From Labrenzia sp. 011 (GTDB lineage Bacteria; Pseudomonadota; Alphaproteobacteria; Rhizobiales; Stappiaceae): a DNA stretch of 64,000 bases. The DNA is taken from positions 62,001-126,000 of the forward strand of contig NZ_QCYM01000009.1 in NCBI RefSeq assembly GCF_003075075.1, given 5' to 3'. Both the position numbers and the translations under genes were made by a program. Positions 1 through 8,964 of the stretch are shown in pieces (position 1 is the stretch's first letter; every line of letters starts with the position of its first letter). The notes under the pieces were generated by a model, which saw nothing but the letters and a program-made list of their open reading frames with translations, was not told the DNA's origin and searched no databases.

Positions 1-161
1 GCCGTGGCGGCATCCACCTGGCCATCGACCCGGGCAAGATCCTGATAGAAGGAAGGTGTCTGGATGCGCTCGCCCGTGCAGGCCGCGAGACCGAGCGCCA
101 GAACGCCAGCGAGCATCAGCGATCGATAACCGATAAGAGTGTCAGCCAAGGTTTTGAACAT
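1..161 (-). CDS. Putative lipoprotein, 5' part only (runs off the window)
   Basis: Reading leftward from ATG at 161 gives a short basic/polar start, a hydrophobic core and a lipobox (LGLAAC, cysteine at residue 28), then a polar sequence beginning TGERIQTPSFYQDLARVDG. This is a type II signal peptide, so the product should be an outer- or inner-membrane lipoprotein. A second ATG at 116 would leave a much shorter signal peptide; neither start has a clear Shine-Dalgarno. Only about 53 residues lie in the window, so the family cannot be fixed. The mature N-terminus faintly recalls lipoproteins that carry a CAP/SCP domain in related bacteria, but that is a guess. Confidence 0.55.
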   Translation of the reverse strand, partial: MFKTLADTLIGYRSLMLAGVLALGLAACTGERIQTPSFYQDLARVDGQVDAAT

Positions 162-273
162 CCCGCGTTTGCCGGGAGGATGATTCGCCCCAGCCGGGAC
201 GGTGATGGGACGACAAGTGAGCAGAATTGCGGCGATCCGGCGAATGCGGTGAACAAGCTCCCGCTCGACCGTC

Positions 274-317
274 TTGCGAAAATGTCCGCTCTCCCTGACC
301 GGAGACAGTTTTCGCAA
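274..317. repeat. Long hairpin with 9-bp perfect outer arms
   Basis: TTGCGAAAA (274-282) and TTTTCGCAA (309-317) are exact reverse complements. The inner sequence continues the pairing imperfectly (TGTC/GACA, then CTCC/GGAG), so the whole 44 bases can fold into one stem-loop. It has no adjacent T-run in either direction and no gene ends at it, so it is not an obvious terminator. It could be a structured leader or a dispersed repeat. Confidence 0.5.
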
Positions 318-552
318 CACACGAAGTAACGTGATGCGCGGTGAGGCGCTTTCGCTGCACCTGTGCAATTGACCGATCGGGAAAGCCCCGGGGGTGTCAT
401 GACAGCATTCACCAGCCCCGCCCAGGTGTGGGGATATGGGCAAAGGACAGCGCGTCTCATGCCGGTTTCACGTTCTGCGGCCGGGTCGGCCACGCCGTGT
501 GGCTGCAAATGCCGCCGTCAGCGGTTCAGGAGAACCGGGGCGCAGAACAGAT

Positions 553-578
553 GACCAGCCCGCCGGAGCGGGCTGGTC
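553..578 (-). terminator. Probable ccrA terminator hairpin
   Basis: A perfect 11-bp inverted repeat (GACCAGCCCGC / GCGGGCTGGTC) with a 4-base loop lies about 70 bases past the ccrA stop on the minus strand. The following bases are only moderately T-rich, so termination may be weak or Rho-assisted. Confidence 0.6.
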
Positions 579-647
579 CGGCTGCAGAACAGCCTTTCGG
601 GAGCTTTTCGGGCATCCGCCGACGGGCGGAGGGCACAATCCGCAGGA

Positions 648-1943
648 TCAGCGGTTGGCGGCCTCCTGCACATCCTCGAAGGTGCGCAGGCCGGTGGTCG
701 GGGCGCAGACGAGAACGGACATGTTGCCCGGCGCATGCTGGTTCTTCCACATCTTGGTGTGGGCCTTCGGGATCTGGTCCCAGGGGAAGACCTCGGACAT
801 ATAGGGGTCGATCCGCCGCTCGATCATCAGCTTGTTGGCAGCCGAAGCCTGTTTCAGATGGGCGAAATGGGAGCCCTGCAGGCGCTTCTGGTGCATCCAC
901 ATGTAACGGACGTCGAAGGTGCAGTTGAAGCCGGAGGTGCCCGCGCAGATCACGACCATGCCGCCCTTCTTGCAGATGAAGGTCGAGACCGGGAAGGTCG
1001 CCTCGCCGGGATGCTCGAAGACGATGTCGACATTGTTGCCCTTGCCGGTGAAGTCCCAGATCGCCTTGCCGAACTTGCGGACTTCCTTGAACCATTCGGC
1101 GTATTCGGCCGAATTGACCTTCGGGAGCTGGCCCCAGCAGTTGAAGTCCTTGCGGTTGATGACGCCCTTGGCGCCGAGATCGAGGACGAACTGGCGCTTG
1201 TCCTCCTCGGAAATCACGCCGATGGCGTTGGCGCCCGCGGCGGTGATGAGCTGGATGGCATAGGAGCCGAGACCGCCGGAGGCCCCCCAGACCAGAACGT
1301 TCTGGCCCGGCTTGAGTTCATGCGGGTGATGGCCGAACAGCATGCGGTAGGCGGTGGCGAGCGTCAGCGTGTAGCAGGCGCTTTCCTCCCAGGTCAGGTG
1401 CTTCGGCCGCGGCATGAGCTGCTGCGCCTGTACCCGGGTGAACTGCGAGAAGGAACCGTCCGGGGTCTCGTAGCCCCAGATGCGCTGGGATGTGGAGAAC
1501 ATCGGGTCGCCGCCGTTGCATTCCTCGTCGTCGCCGTCGTCCTGATTGCAATGGACGACGACCTCGTCGCCGACCTTCCAGCGCTTGACCCGGTCGCCGA
1601 CCGCCCAGACGATGCCGGCGGCGTCCGATCCGGCGATATGATAGTCTGCACCATGGCCGTCGAAGGGGCTGATCGGCTCGCCAAGGCCGGCCCAGATGCC
1701 GTTGTAGTTGACACCGGCGGCCATCACGAGGACCAGAACCTCATGGCTGTCCAGCTCCCAGGTCGGCACGACCTCAAGCTGCATGGCCTGTTCCGGCGGG
1801 CCGTGGCGGTCACGCCGGATGACCCAGGCATACATGTTCTTCGGAACGTGTCCGAGCGGCGGGATCTCACCGATTTCATAAAGATCTTTCACCGGAGCGT
1901 CCTCACGTGTTCGGTTGTCATTGGCTTCGGCTGCTGTCGTCAT
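648..1943 (-). CDS. ccrA: Crotonyl-CoA carboxylase/reductase
   Basis: Makes ethylmalonyl-CoA from crotonyl-CoA, CO2 and NADPH, the signature step of the ethylmalonyl-CoA pathway for C2 (acetate) assimilation; cytosolic. The 431-residue protein is a zinc-less medium-chain dehydrogenase/reductase: N-terminal GroES-like part (VVPTWELDSHEVLVLV... NYNGIWAGLGEPISPF), then the NADPH-binding core with LVWGASGGLGSYAIQ. The Ccr-specific CNQDDGDDEECNGGDPMF segment and IWGYETPDGSFSQF are present. Start ATG 1943 is chosen over an upstream in-frame codon at 1994 because a purine-rich GGGGAGGGGGACAGGA precedes it and family members begin near this point. It diverges from meaA, the next mutase in the same pathway. 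Confidence 0.96.
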   Translation of the reverse strand: MTTAAEANDNRTREDAPVKDLYEIGEIPPLGHVPKNMYAWVIRRDRHGPPEQAMQLEVVPTWELDSHEVLVLVMAAGVNYNGIWAGLGEPISPFDGHGADYHIAGSDAAGIVWAVGDRVKRWKVGDEVVVHCNQDDGDDEECNGGDPMFSTSQRIWGYETPDGSFSQFTRVQAQQLMPRPKHLTWEESACYTLTLATAYRMLFGHHPHELKPGQNVLVWGASGGLGSYAIQLITAAGANAIGVISEEDKRQFVLDLGAKGVINRKDFNCWGQLPKVNSAEYAEWFKEVRKFGKAIWDFTGKGNNVDIVFEHPGEATFPVSTFICKKGGMVVICAGTSGFNCTFDVRYMWMHQKRLQGSHFAHLKQASAANKLMIERRIDPYMSEVFPWDQIPKAHTKMWKNQHAPGNMSVLVCAPTTGLRTFEDVQEAANR

Positions 1944-2126
1944 TCCTGTCCCCCTCCCCGGGCTGTCGTTTGCCGCGCCACTTCGCAAGTGCACAAGGCT
2001 TTGCCGGGCATGAACCCGATTTTGCGCAACTATTGTTCAAAATTGTGTCGCACTCTATACGACTATTGCTTAACTTGCGTTTTGACTCCAAGCATATTTT
2101 GCATTGCACATTAGGGGTTTCGCAGC

Positions 2127-2144
2127 TGTGCAAACTCCTGCACA
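2127..2144. promoter_or_regulatory. Dyad TGTGCA-N6-TGCACA in the ccrA/meaA intergenic region
   Basis: A perfect inverted repeat (TGTGCA at 2127-2132, TGCACA at 2139-2144) in the 288-bp divergent promoter region. Related short motifs cluster around it: CGCAAGTGCACAA at 1984, TTTGCGCAAC at 2021, TTTTGCATTGCACA at 2097 and TTTTGCAGG at 2147. Alphaproteobacterial acyl-CoA pathway regulators of the ScfR/RamB group (PccR, MccR, RamB, CcrR) are known to bind TTTGCAAA-like sites; assigning this dyad to such a regulator is inference. Confidence 0.5.
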
Positions 2145-2231
2145 CTTTTGCAGGAACGGGAAAAACCGGCTCGAAGGGTGCGCTTAAACACAAAAAATCA
2201 GGCGGTAGAATGCCTTAGGAGGAGTAGCGGC

Positions 2232-4229
2232 ATGAGTTCAGAAGGTGGCAGCGGTGCGGGACGGGACCGTCCCTGGATTTTCAGGACCTACGCGGGTCAT
2301 TCGACCGCCGCTGAATCGAACAAGCTCTACCGTGGCAATCTTGCCAAGGGTCAGACCGGCCTGTCGGTGGCCTTCGACCTGCCAACACAGACCGGCTACG
2401 ATCCCGATGATCTTCTGGCGCGCGGGGAAGTGGGCAAGGTGGGGGTGCCGGTGGCCCATCTGGGCGACATGCGCGCCCTGTTTCATGAAATCCCGCTGGA
2501 GCGCATGAACACCTCCATGACGATCAATGCGACTGCCCCCTGGCTGCTGTCGCTCTATATCGCCGCGGCCGACGAACAGGGCGCGGACCGCAAGCTGCTT
2601 TCCGGCACGACGCAGAACGACATCATCAAGGAATATCTGTCCCGGGGCACCTATGTGTTTCCGCCGGCGCCGTCTCTCAGGCTGACGACGGACGTGATCG
2701 CCTGGACCTATTCCAACATGCCGAAATGGAATCCGATGAATGTCTGCTCCTACCATTTGCAGGAAGCGGGCGCGACGCCGGTGCAGGAACTGTCCTTCGC
2801 CCTGGCAACGGCAGTCGCAATTCTCGATTCCATGAAGGCGAGCGGTGCCATCCCGGATGAGGATTTTCCCAAGGCCGTGGGGCGGATCTCCTTCTTCGTC
2901 AATGCGGGCATGCGGTTCGTCACCGAGCTGTGCAAGATGCGCGCCTTCACCGAATTGTGGGACGAGATCTGTCAGGAGCGCTACGGCGTCGAGGACGAGC
3001 GCTACCGGCGCTTCCGCTACGGGGTTCAGGTGAACTCCCTGGGCCTGACCGAGCAGCAGCCGGAAAACAACGTCTATCGCATCCTGATCGAAATGCTTGC
3101 CGTGGTGCTTTCCAGGAATGCCCGCGCCCGCGCGGTGCAGCTGCCGGCCTGGAACGAGGCGCTGGGCCTGCCCCGGCCGTTCGACCAGCAATGGTCGCTC
3201 CGCATGCAGCAGATCGTTGCCTATGAGACCGATCTTCTGGAATATGGCGACATTTTCGAGGGTTCGTCCGAAATCACGAAAAAGGTCGAGGCCCTGAAGG
3301 ACGAGGCACGGGAGGAGCTTGCCCGTATCGACGCCATGGGCGGAGCTGTCGCCGCTGTCGATTCCAGCTACATGAAGCGACAGCTCGTGGAAGCCAATTC
3401 GGCACGGCTGGCGGCAATCGAGGCCGGAGAGCAGGTCGTCGTCGGGGTCAACCGATGGACCGACAGCGAACCGTCTCCGCTTGCCGGCGGAGAGGGCGGG
3501 GCGATCCTGACCGTGCCGGAGCATGTGGAGGAAGAGGCGGTCGGCAAGCTCGCTGCCTGGCGCGAAGCGCGCGATGCGGCGGCCGTGAAAGCGGCTCTGG
3601 CAGATCTGGAAAGCGCCGCGCGGGACGGCCGCAACATCATGGAGCCGTCCATCGCGGCGGCGAAGGCCGGGGTGACAACCGGCGAATGGGGGCGTGTGCT
3701 GCGCGATGTCTTCGGCGAATACCGGGCTCCCACGGGGGTCGGCCAGGCGGTGCGCAACGATGCGGGCGATCTGGCGGCGGTCCGCAGCGTGGTTGAGGCG
3801 GTCAGCGACAGGCTTGGTCGCCGGCTGAAATTCCTGATGGGCAAGCCCGGACTCGACGGGCATTCCAACGGTGCGGAGCAGATCGCGGTCAGGGCGCGCG
3901 ACTGCGGCATGGAGGTCGTCTATGAAGGCATCCGGCTGACGCCTGCGCAGATCGTCAATGCGGCGGTGGAAGAGGACGTGCATGTCATCGGTCTGTCCAT
4001 CCTGTCCGGCTCGCATCTGGCGCTGGTGGGGGATGTCATGGAGCGGCTGCGGACGGCAGGAGCCGACGATATTCCCGTCGTCGTCGGCGGGATCATTCCC
4101 GACGAGGATGCCGGACGGCTGAAGGCCATGGGTGTTGCGGCAGTCTATACGCCGAAGGATTTCCAGCTCACGGACATCATGGCCGACGTTGCGAGGATTG
4201 TCGGCGGCAGGTCCGGGCAGGCGGCCTAG
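2232..4229 (+). CDS. meaA: Ethylmalonyl-CoA mutase (B12-dependent)
   Basis: Coenzyme-B12-dependent rearrangement of (2R)-ethylmalonyl-CoA to methylsuccinyl-CoA in the ethylmalonyl-CoA pathway. The 665-residue protein has the acyl-CoA mutase TIM-barrel N-terminal half (SVAFDLPTQTGYD; NTSMTINATA; RGTYVFPPAPSLRL) and a C-terminal B12 domain. There DGHSNG at residues 542-547 supplies His544 as the lower cobalt ligand, followed by LSILSGSH and VVVGGIIP. The PENNVYRILIEML and FRYGVQVNSLGLTEQQ segments are characteristic of MeaA/Ecm rather than methylmalonyl-CoA mutase. ATG 2232 follows TAGGAGGAG; an upstream in-frame codon at 2148 is rejected. Divergent from ccrA and probably co-regulated. Confidence 0.95.
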   Translation: MSSEGGSGAGRDRPWIFRTYAGHSTAAESNKLYRGNLAKGQTGLSVAFDLPTQTGYDPDDLLARGEVGKVGVPVAHLGDMRALFHEIPLERMNTSMTINATAPWLLSLYIAAADEQGADRKLLSGTTQNDIIKEYLSRGTYVFPPAPSLRLTTDVIAWTYSNMPKWNPMNVCSYHLQEAGATPVQELSFALATAVAILDSMKASGAIPDEDFPKAVGRISFFVNAGMRFVTELCKMRAFTELWDEICQERYGVEDERYRRFRYGVQVNSLGLTEQQPENNVYRILIEMLAVVLSRNARARAVQLPAWNEALGLPRPFDQQWSLRMQQIVAYETDLLEYGDIFEGSSEITKKVEALKDEAREELARIDAMGGAVAAVDSSYMKRQLVEANSARLAAIEAGEQVVVGVNRWTDSEPSPLAGGEGGAILTVPEHVEEEAVGKLAAWREARDAAAVKAALADLESAARDGRNIMEPSIAAAKAGVTTGEWGRVLRDVFGEYRAPTGVGQAVRNDAGDLAAVRSVVEAVSDRLGRRLKFLMGKPGLDGHSNGAEQIAVRARDCGMEVVYEGIRLTPAQIVNAAVEEDVHVIGLSILSGSHLALVGDVMERLRTAGADDIPVVVGGIIPDEDAGRLKAMGVAAVYTPKDFQLTDIMADVARIVGGRSGQAA

Positions 4230-4419
4230 ATTCTTCCGGGGCGTTGCCGGTTGCCTTCCTGTGCTGCGCGAACGCAGAAGAGGGCAAGCAGCTTGCCGGT
4301 GAAACCTGCCGACTGCTTTGGGCGACCGGGCAACAGCGGCTCCGTTCCCGGGTTCGGCCAAGGTGGCTTGCTGTGAGATCTTGTGTTCCGGTGCTGAATC
4401 TCTTCAGGGGAACAGCGGG

Positions 4420-4455
4420 TTAACCTGATGTAAAGCTTTGTTAACTGTTTGTTGA
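4420..4455 (+). promoter_or_regulatory. Two near-CtrA-type boxes upstream of small gene
   Basis: TTAA-N7-TAAA (4420-4434) and TTAA-N7-TTGA (4441-4455) each match 7 of 8 fixed bases of the alphaproteobacterial CtrA site TTAA-N7-TTAA. They are spaced exactly 21 bp apart, about 57-92 bp before the ATG at 4512. The sequence between meaA and here (4230-4419) shows no gene. Weak call; the AT-rich patch alone could generate such matches. Confidence 0.25.
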
Positions 4456-4511
4456 GAAACTGGAGGGGTTCCGCCAGAAGGCGGCAATTCTGTGAAGGCC
4501 AGGAGGCCCGA

Positions 4512-4886
4512 ATGGCGACGATCGAAAGGCCGCAATCGGCCCAGGTCGTGGCGCATGCGACAGAGTATCCGGCGGACCGGGACGGGGATGGAACCGGTCA
4601 CGACCGCAGAAAAAGTGACCTCGCAGAGCGCCAGGAACCGGACAGCAGACAGGCCGATGACAATCCGGCCGTTCTCGTTGACGCCCATCATCTCGTGAAC
4701 CACACGCTGGATGGTGTTGCCGCCTATCAGGCGGCGGCGCTGCAAGTGCTCGAGCCGGGCATCGACCACGGACCGGTGAATCCGCTGCCCGGGCCGGTCG
4801 ACCGGCTTCCGGCAGGCAGTGTGCGTCACGCCTATGAGGAACATGCCGAAGACGAATTGCCGCATGAGGTGAACGTGGCGACCTGA
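4512..4886 (+). CDS. Small hypothetical protein (124 aa)
   Basis: Not recognised. ATG 4512 is preceded by a textbook AGGAGG (4501-4506, 5-base spacing), and codons are GC-ending, which together favour a real gene. The product is acidic and histidine-rich, with no signal peptide or membrane segment; the middle (VNHTLDGVAAYQAAALQVLEPGIDHG) could form an amphipathic helix. A long open frame on the opposite strand (4404-4874) starts with a plausible hydrophobic stretch, but has no comparable ribosome site and is taken as its shadow. It stands alone between meaA and the carbonic anhydrase gene. Confidence 0.5.
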   Translation: MATIERPQSAQVVAHATEYPADRDGDGTGHDRRKSDLAERQEPDSRQADDNPAVLVDAHHLVNHTLDGVAAYQAAALQVLEPGIDHGPVNPLPGPVDRLPAGSVRHAYEEHAEDELPHEVNVAT

Positions 4887-5064
4887 CCGGTCCCGCGGTT
4901 CGTTCGCGGGGATCCGCCCGTTGGGGCGGTGTCGGACCCCGTCGCACATCCGGGTTTCAGTCTCCGAAAGTCCTTGGCCTGCCGGTCACCAGCCCTTATC
5001 AATGGCGCTCAGGAAGACCCCGGGCCGCACCAGGGAAGCTTTTGCGTGATTGGAGGCAAGGATC

Positions 5065-5718
5065 TTGAAATTTCCGGAACATCTCTTGGAAGGCTACGGC
5101 CGTTACCTGGGCAAGGGCTTCGTTCGCAACAAGGAAACCCATGAGCGTCTGGCGCTCTACGGCCAGACGCCCGAGGTCATGGTGATTTCCTGCTGTGACA
5201 GCCGGGTGACGCCGGAAGGCATTTTCAATGTCGGGCCGGGGGAGCTGTTCGTGGTCCGCAACGTCGCCAATCTGGTGCCGCCCTACGAGGACACGGAAGG
5301 CCAGCACGGGACCAGCGCGGCGATCGAATTCGCCGTCGAGGGACTCAGCGTCAAACATATCGTCATCATGGGACACGGTCAGTGCGGCGGGGTGACGGCG
5401 TTCCGTAAAAACGCCAATGCACCGCTGTCGACCGGCAAGTTCATCGGCCGCTGGATCAAGCTTCTGGAACCGGCGGCCATCGCCATGGCCTGCATGCCGA
5501 TCGACAAGGCGGACGATCCGCAGCTTGCCATGGAATATGCGGGTATCCGTCAGTCGCTGAAGAACCTGATGACCTTTCCCTTTGTCCAGGAGGCCGTTCG
5601 CGACGGCTCGCTGGAGCTGCACGGGGCGTGGTTCGACATCGGTTCGGGCGAACTGCGGGTGATGGACCCGGAGAGCCAGCGGTTCGAAAAGGCGGAGCCC
5701 GAGGTCACAGAGGACTGA
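5065..5718 (+). CDS. Beta-class carbonic anhydrase
   Basis: Interconverts CO2 and bicarbonate, likely supplying bicarbonate or CO2 to carboxylases (crotonyl-CoA carboxylase lies 3 kb away). The 217-residue sequence has the beta-class zinc site: CCDSR at 43-47 (Cys43, Asp45, Arg47) and HGQCGG with His104 and Cys107. Start: TTG 5065 is chosen because GGAGG (5052-5056) sits 8 bases before it; the longer reading from TTG 5050 would place this ribosome site inside the gene. Relatives commonly begin (M)K-x-FP-x-xLLEGY, which fits. Closely followed by a bidirectional terminator. Confidence 0.92.
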   Translation: MKFPEHLLEGYGRYLGKGFVRNKETHERLALYGQTPEVMVISCCDSRVTPEGIFNVGPGELFVVRNVANLVPPYEDTEGQHGTSAAIEFAVEGLSVKHIVIMGHGQCGGVTAFRKNANAPLSTGKFIGRWIKLLEPAAIAMACMPIDKADDPQLAMEYAGIRQSLKNLMTFPFVQEAVRDGSLELHGAWFDIGSGELRVMDPESQRFEKAEPEVTED

Positions 5719-5775
5719 CATGCTGTCGTCGGCGGGGTAGGCGGAGCGCTTCCGGATCGACCGGGTCCGGAAACG

Positions 5776-5812
5776 AAAAAGCGCGATGGCCGACCGGCCA
5801 CCGCGCTTTTTT
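5776..5812. terminator. Bidirectional intrinsic terminator
   Basis: AAAAAGCGCG...CGCGCTTTTTT with an inner TGGCC/GGCCA pairing. It has a T-run on the plus strand (after the carbonic anhydrase gene) and an A-run that becomes a T-run on the minus strand (after the chemoreceptor gene), so it can end both convergent transcripts. Confidence 0.9.
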
Positions 5813-5838
5813 CTGTCCAGGTTTGTCGCGGGGCGCTA

Positions 5839-7554
5839 TCAGGCCGCTTCGACGCTCCTGAGGAAGTTCTCGACTTCCTGCTTCAATTCATCCGTGCGGG
5901 ACGCGAGCAGGCCGGATGCGTCCAGGACCTCCTGGGAAGAATCCGACGTCTGGTTCACGGTGCCGGAGAGATCCGACATGCGCGAGGACACGAAAGTGGT
6001 CCCCTCGGCGGCCTTCTGGGCATTCTGCGAAATCTCGCCGGTGGCGGATCCCTGTTCGTTGACTGCTGCCGCGATGGTGCCGGTGTAGGTATTGACTTCC
6101 TGCATGATCGTCGTGATCTCCGCGATGGCGCTGACCGATTCCTTGGTGGCCTCCTGGATCGCCGTGATCTGGGCGCTGATTTCCTCGGTCGCCTGGGACG
6201 TCTGTGTGGCCAGCTCCTTCACTTCCGAGGCAACAACCGCAAAGCCCTTGCCGGCCTCGCCTGCCCGGGCCGCCTCGATCGTGGCGTTCAGCGCCAGGAG
6301 ATTGGTCTGCTCGGCAATCGCCTGAATGAGCGTGACCACCTCACCAATCTTCGAGGCGGAGGCCGCCAGACCCTCGACCTTCTCGTTGGTGATCCGCGTG
6401 CCTTCGGTGGCTCGGCCGACAACTTCGGTGGTCTGGGACACCTGGCGGGAGATCTCGCCGATGGAGGCGGACAGCTCCTCGGCGGCGCTCGCCACGGTCT
6501 GGACGCTGGATGTCGCTTCATCGGCGGAGCTCAGGGTCTCTGTCGCGCTGGAGGCGCTCTGGCCGGAGAGGTCCGACAGACGGCCAGCGGTGCCTTCAAG
6601 GCCGTGGACGGTTTCGTTCACGGAATTCAGAACGTTGGAAACATTGCTCCGGAAGGTGCTGATCAGGTCCTGCACGGTGCTCTGCCGCCCCAGGGCTGCC
6701 GCTTCGGACTGTTGCTGCTGCTCGGCGAGCTCAAGGCGTTCAATGGCGCGCGATCTGAGCGTGGTGACCGCTTTCGCCAGAATACCGATCTGGTCGGTAC
6801 GGCCTTCATAAGGCACCTCGATATCCAGATTGTCCCGGGCGATTTCGCCGGTGATTTCGGCGAGCTGTGTCACCGGACGCATCTGCAGACGGATCGCGTA
6901 GGTCAGCAGGAGCATGGAGATTACCATGACCGGCAGCGCCCAGATAATGTAGCGGTTCATGAGTTCGGCAACATTGGCCTGCACGGCCGCCTTTTCGACA
7001 CCTGCATAGAGGATGCCGATGATGTCACCCTTGCTGGCGAAGATCGGCTGATAGACGGTGTAATAGTCCTTGCCGAGGATGGTCGCCTCGCCGTGGAAGG
7101 TATCCCCCTTCGTCACGACAGGATAGACGGCACCTTTCTGACCGAGCGGCGTACCGACTGCGCGGTTGCCGTCACCCTTGATGATGTTGGTGGACTTGCG
7201 CCAGAAATCCCTGGTTTCCGGATCCCAGGCGAAGACGGTTGCCGTCTCGCCCGTCATGCGGCCGATCACGTCGATCATGTCGTGATCTTCGAAGCCGGGA
7301 ATGGCGGCCAGTTCGATCTTCGAAACGTTCCCGGAAGCATCCCAGGAGACCCGGGCGCCCTCGATGCGCTCTTCCAGTAGTGTTGCTGCCACACGCAGAT
7401 TGACGTCCTGTTTCTTCAGGGCCGCGTCCTGGGCCTGTCCCAGGGCGACCTGATAGAGGATGACACCGACCACAAACATGGATGTGACAAGTAGTCCTGT
7501 TGCAACTATAGCAAGAGTTGACGTTATGCTTAGGCGAGAATAAAAGTTTTTCAT
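5839..7554 (-). CDS. Methyl-accepting chemotaxis protein with periplasmic Cache domain
   Basis: Inner-membrane chemoreceptor of 571 residues. Transmembrane helix 1 spans about residues 10-34, a periplasmic single-Cache-type sensor about 40-195 (ending in [21 protein letters not shown]), transmembrane helix 2 about 202-222, HAMP about 223-275, and then the cytoplasmic coiled-coil signalling domain. The hairpin tip reads [26 protein letters not shown], the CheA/CheW contact region. There is no C-terminal CheR/CheB pentapeptide; it ends LRSVEAA. AGAGG precedes the ATG. The ligand cannot be told; such Cache folds often sense small carboxylates or amino acids. No other che gene is nearby. Confidence 0.93.
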   Translation of the reverse strand: MKNFYSRLSITSTLAIVATGLLVTSMFVVGVILYQVALGQAQDAALKKQDVNLRVAATLLEERIEGARVSWDASGNVSKIELAAIPGFEDHDMIDVIGRMTGETATVFAWDPETRDFWRKSTNIIKGDGNRAVGTPLGQKGAVYPVVTKGDTFHGEATILGKDYYTVYQPIFASKGDIIGILYAGVEKAAVQANVAELMNRYIIWALPVMVISMLLLTYAIRLQMRPVTQLAEITGEIARDNLDIEVPYEGRTDQIGILAKAVTTLRSRAIERLELAEQQQQSEAAALGRQSTVQDLISTFRSNVSNVLNSVNETVHGLEGTAGRLSDLSGQSASSATETLSSADEATSSVQTVASAAEELSASIGEISRQVSQTTEVVGRATEGTRITNEKVEGLAASASKIGEVVTLIQAIAEQTNLLALNATIEAARAGEAGKGFAVVASEVKELATQTSQATEEISAQITAIQEATKESVSAIAEITTIMQEVNTYTGTIAAAVNEQGSATGEISQNAQKAAEGTTFVSSRMSDLSGTVNQTSDSSQEVLDASGLLASRTDELKQEVENFLRSVEAA

Positions 7555-7730
7555 TTTCGGACCTCTGGATATTTTTTTTATTGTTTATCACTGAGAGGTA
7601 AACATAGTCAGAACTACTTACACTTTAGGTTGCTCTCTGAAATTCTGCGACGGGAGGTATATTTCCTAACGTAAACAACGAGATAAAGGGTGAAATGTGA
7701 AAAATGCATCTGCGTCATGGCGCGGGGGGC

Positions 7731-7761
7731 AAAAGAAAAGCGGGCGCCGGAGAGCGCCCGC
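7731..7761 (-). terminator. asd terminator
   Basis: GCGGGCGC (7740-7747) pairs perfectly with GCGCCCGC (7754-7761). On the minus strand it is followed by TTTTCTTTTG, about 60 bases after the asd stop. The rest of 7555-7730 is AT-rich, carries the chemoreceptor promoter region and shows no gene. Confidence 0.85.
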
Positions 7762-7821
7762 TGGATCAGTGGCATTCAGGCGGAGTTGTCCTGGAAGCCG
7801 GTCAGATATTTTGGCAAGACC

Positions 7822-8856
7822 TCAGGCTGCTGCCTTCTTCGGCGAAATCAGGCCGCGGTTGACCAGCACTTCGGCGATCTGAACGGTGTTGAGTGCAGCG
7901 CCTTTTCGCAGGTTGTCGGACACGACCCACAGGTTGAGACCGTTCTCGATTGTCGCGTCCTCGCGGATGCGCGAGATATAGGTCGCATCCTCACCGGCAC
8001 TTTCATACGGCGTGATGTATCCGCCGTCTTCCTGCTTGTCGATCACCAGGCAGCCCGGCGCCTCACGCAGGATGTTGCGCGCTTCCTCTGCCGTGATCTC
8101 GTTTTCGAATTCGATATTCACGCTTTCCGAATGGCCGATGAAAACCGGTACGCGCACGGCGGTGCAGGTCACCTTGATGGCCGGGTCGAGCATCTTCTTG
8201 GTTTCGGCCAGCACCTTCCATTCTTCCTTGGTGTAGCCGTCTTCCATGAAGTCATCGATATGCGGGATGACGTTGAAGGCGATGCGCTTGGTGAACTTGC
8301 TCGGCTCGATCGGATCGTTGACGAAAATGGCGCGGGTCTGGTTGAACAGTTCTTCCATCGCGTCCTTGCCGCCGCCGGACACGGACTGATAGGTGGAGAC
8401 GACGATGCGCTTGATCTTCGCGTGATCGTGCAGCGGCTTCAGCGCCACGACGAGCTGCGCGGTCGAGCAGTTCGGGTTGGCGATGATGTTCTTTCTGGAA
8501 AAACCGGTGATGGCGTCCGCGTTGACTTCCGGAACGATCAGCGGTACGTCCGAATCGTAGCGCCATGCGGAGGAATTGTCGATGACGACGCAGCCCTTGG
8601 CGGCGATCTTCGGTGCCCATTCCTTGGAAACGGTGCCGCCGGCGGACATCAGGCAGATGTCGGTGTCGGAGAAGTCGTAATTCTCCATCGTCTGGACCTT
8701 CAGCGTCTTGTCGCCGAAGGAGACCTCCGTTCCCTGAGAGCGGCGTGAAGCCAGGGCGACGACTTCATCGGCCGGGAATCCGCGTTCAGCGAGAATGTCC
8801 AGCATTTCACGGCCGACGTTGCCGGTTGCGCCTGCGATTGCGATCTTGAAACCCAT
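7822..8856 (-). CDS. asd: Aspartate-semialdehyde dehydrogenase
   Basis: NADPH-dependent reduction of aspartyl-phosphate to aspartate semialdehyde, the branch point to lysine/diaminopimelate, methionine and threonine. The 344-residue protein has the Rossmann motif GATGNVG at 9-15, the catalytic cysteine in NPNCST (Cys130) and the STYQSVSGGGKDAM segment of the family. Start ATG 8856 has AGGA 8 bases upstream and removes an 11-residue non-conserved extension. Length and motifs match the bacterial enzyme, so it should be functional. Confidence 0.96.
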   Translation of the reverse strand: MGFKIAIAGATGNVGREMLDILAERGFPADEVVALASRRSQGTEVSFGDKTLKVQTMENYDFSDTDICLMSAGGTVSKEWAPKIAAKGCVVIDNSSAWRYDSDVPLIVPEVNADAITGFSRKNIIANPNCSTAQLVVALKPLHDHAKIKRIVVSTYQSVSGGGKDAMEELFNQTRAIFVNDPIEPSKFTKRIAFNVIPHIDDFMEDGYTKEEWKVLAETKKMLDPAIKVTCTAVRVPVFIGHSESVNIEFENEITAEEARNILREAPGCLVIDKQEDGGYITPYESAGEDATYISRIREDATIENGLNLWVVSDNLRKGAALNTVQIAEVLVNRGLISPKKAAA

Positions 8857-8964
8857 TTGGATCAGTCCTTGTCCGTCTCCCCGCATCACCGGCAGCCCGA
8901 ATTCGATGGGCGTGTCCGGCTCCCGGCACCTCCCATCCCCGGGGAGGCGGGATGAGCGGCACCG

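Larger units (their letters stand above)
162..647. other. Gene-free stretch between lipoprotein start and ccrA end
   Basis: About 490 bases with no convincing coding sequence. Short open frames here have arginine/serine/proline-rich shadow composition and no ribosome binding sites. The stretch contains a long hairpin (274-317) and the presumed ccrA terminator (553-578). The promoter of the leftward lipoprotein gene should lie at its left end, but I cannot pick out convincing -35/-10 boxes. Confidence 0.6.

Noticed and set aside
735..2114. Long plus-strand open frame (459 codons) opposite ccrA
   Set aside because: Antisense shadow of a GC-rich gene; ccrA itself is unmistakable, and the shadow has no ribosome site or recognisable family.
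2238..4361. Minus-strand frame of 707 codons opposite meaA
   Set aside because: Antisense shadow; composition (His/Arg/Pro-rich) and complete overlap with meaA exclude it.
4404..4874. Minus-strand reading starting MRQFVFGMFLIGV, resembling a signal peptide
   Set aside because: No ribosome site, while the opposite strand has an ideal AGGAGG and better codon bias. Not fully excluded.
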